Assembly: GCA_025062175.1 (NCBI GenBank)
Contig: JANXAX010000149.1
Location: 1 to 6,457 of the forward strand
Origin: Anaerolineae bacterium
Lineage (GTDB): Bacteria; Chloroflexota; Anaerolineae; 4572-78; NAK82
Direction: 5' to 3'
DNA length: 6,457 nucleotides
Below are positions 6,181 to 6,457 of the stretch, piece after piece. The stretch's first letter is position 1. Each line of letters starts with the position of its first letter. Both the position numbers and the translations under genes were made by a program. Under the pieces are notes generated by a model. The model saw only the letters and a program-made list of their open reading frames with translations. It searched no databases and had not been told where the DNA came from.

Positions 6181-6457
6181 TTCATGCGAATACTTTTGCC
6201 CCGCTGCGTCGCCTCTTTCGGGTAAGCAGCGACACGGAGCATTCGAAGAGGGTGACAGCTGACTCGTGGTGCTCGCCCTATCTGGCACGCTGGGCGGGGT
6301 GGAGCGTGGTGGTGCTGGCAGGGGTGCTTTACCTGCTCACGCTGGATACCGGCCTGCGCCCAGACGAGCTGCAAGGCGGCGACCTGATCACCCATCAATA
6401 CGCCCAGGTGCAGGCGCGCCCTGGCAATGCACCCGGTTACCCGCTCTACACTATGGG
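6177..6457 (+). CDS. DUF2723-type membrane glycosyltransferase-like protein (N-terminal part)
   Basis: The frame starts at GTG 6177, overlapping the previous stop as GTGA, and is open for 93 codons to the window edge. A 38-residue, mostly polar N-terminus is followed by a first membrane helix (about 41-56, GWSVVVLAGVLYLLTL). A loop comes next with GGDLITHQYA and NAPGYPLYTMG. DUF2723 proteins are polytopic, and at the same place have LYLLTLAPGL, then an acidic GDSGEL-like motif, then HPPGYPLYTL; the match is clear in order and spacing. The eukaryotic relative TMEM260 is a protein O-mannosyltransferase; the bacterial substrate is unknown. Here the acidic motif is changed to QGGDL, leaving D69 and nearby D63/E64 as candidate catalytic acids. 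The GTG has little Shine-Dalgarno, so initiation probably depends on coupling to the upstream gene. The ATG at 6184 is in another frame and closes after 13 codons. Confidence 0.8.
   Translation, partial: MIHANTFAPLRRLFRVSSDTEHSKRVTADSWCSPYLARWAGWSVVVLAGVLYLLTLDTGLRPDELQGGDLITHQYAQVQARPGNAPGYPLYTM

Noticed and set aside
1..6457. CRISPR array, tRNA/rRNA gene, insertion sequence or defence system
   Set aside because: No spaced direct repeats, tRNA-like cloverleaf, terminal inverted repeats with transposase, or toxin-antitoxin/nuclease motifs were seen. The only extended repetition is the protein-level SBBP repeats.

Overview
The window looks like a stretch of a Chloroflexota chromosome (Roseiflexus/Caldilinea/Anaerolineae-like; I cannot fix the order). 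The reasons are a ClpC-type chaperone with a divergent N-terminal domain, a secreted SBBP-repeat/DUF11 protein ending in a short IYLPII tail of the kind common in that phylum, and a following membrane protein whose start matches the DUF2723 glycosyltransferase group. All genes I accept lie on the + strand, and coding GC is moderately high.

Layout. Bases 1-242 hold an open frame that enters from the left and ends in TAA, probably the C-terminus of an unidentified gene. A 148-base gap follows, with a strong extended -10 promoter (TATAAT at 342-347) and a ribosome binding site. Then comes a complete clpC gene (391-2895), apparently transcribed alone. Bases 2896-3438 hold a stem across the clpC stop region, a probable intrinsic terminator, and the decayed C-terminal part of a PhzF-family gene (about 2985-3290) broken by two compensating frameshifts. 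A second promoter follows; it shares the 11-mer TGGTATAATTA with the clpC promoter. A 913-residue secreted protein (3439-6180) has an N-terminal SBBP-associated domain, seven SBBP repeats (probably one seven-bladed beta-propeller), a DUF11 domain and the short C-terminal motif. Its stop codon overlaps a GTG start (GTGA) of a polytopic DUF2723-type protein that runs off the right end.

How the genes work together. ClpC is the unfoldase of a ClpCP protease and belongs to general proteostasis. The second unit is an envelope module: a large exported propeller/Ig-like protein apparently translated in coupling with a membrane glycosyltransferase-like protein. That suggests, but does not show, that the second may glycosylate the first or act on the same surface structure. 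I see no CRISPR array, tRNA, rRNA, insertion sequence or recognisable defence system. The most notable items are the PhzF remnant, the GTGA-coupled surface-protein/DUF2723 pair and the C-terminal tail motif.
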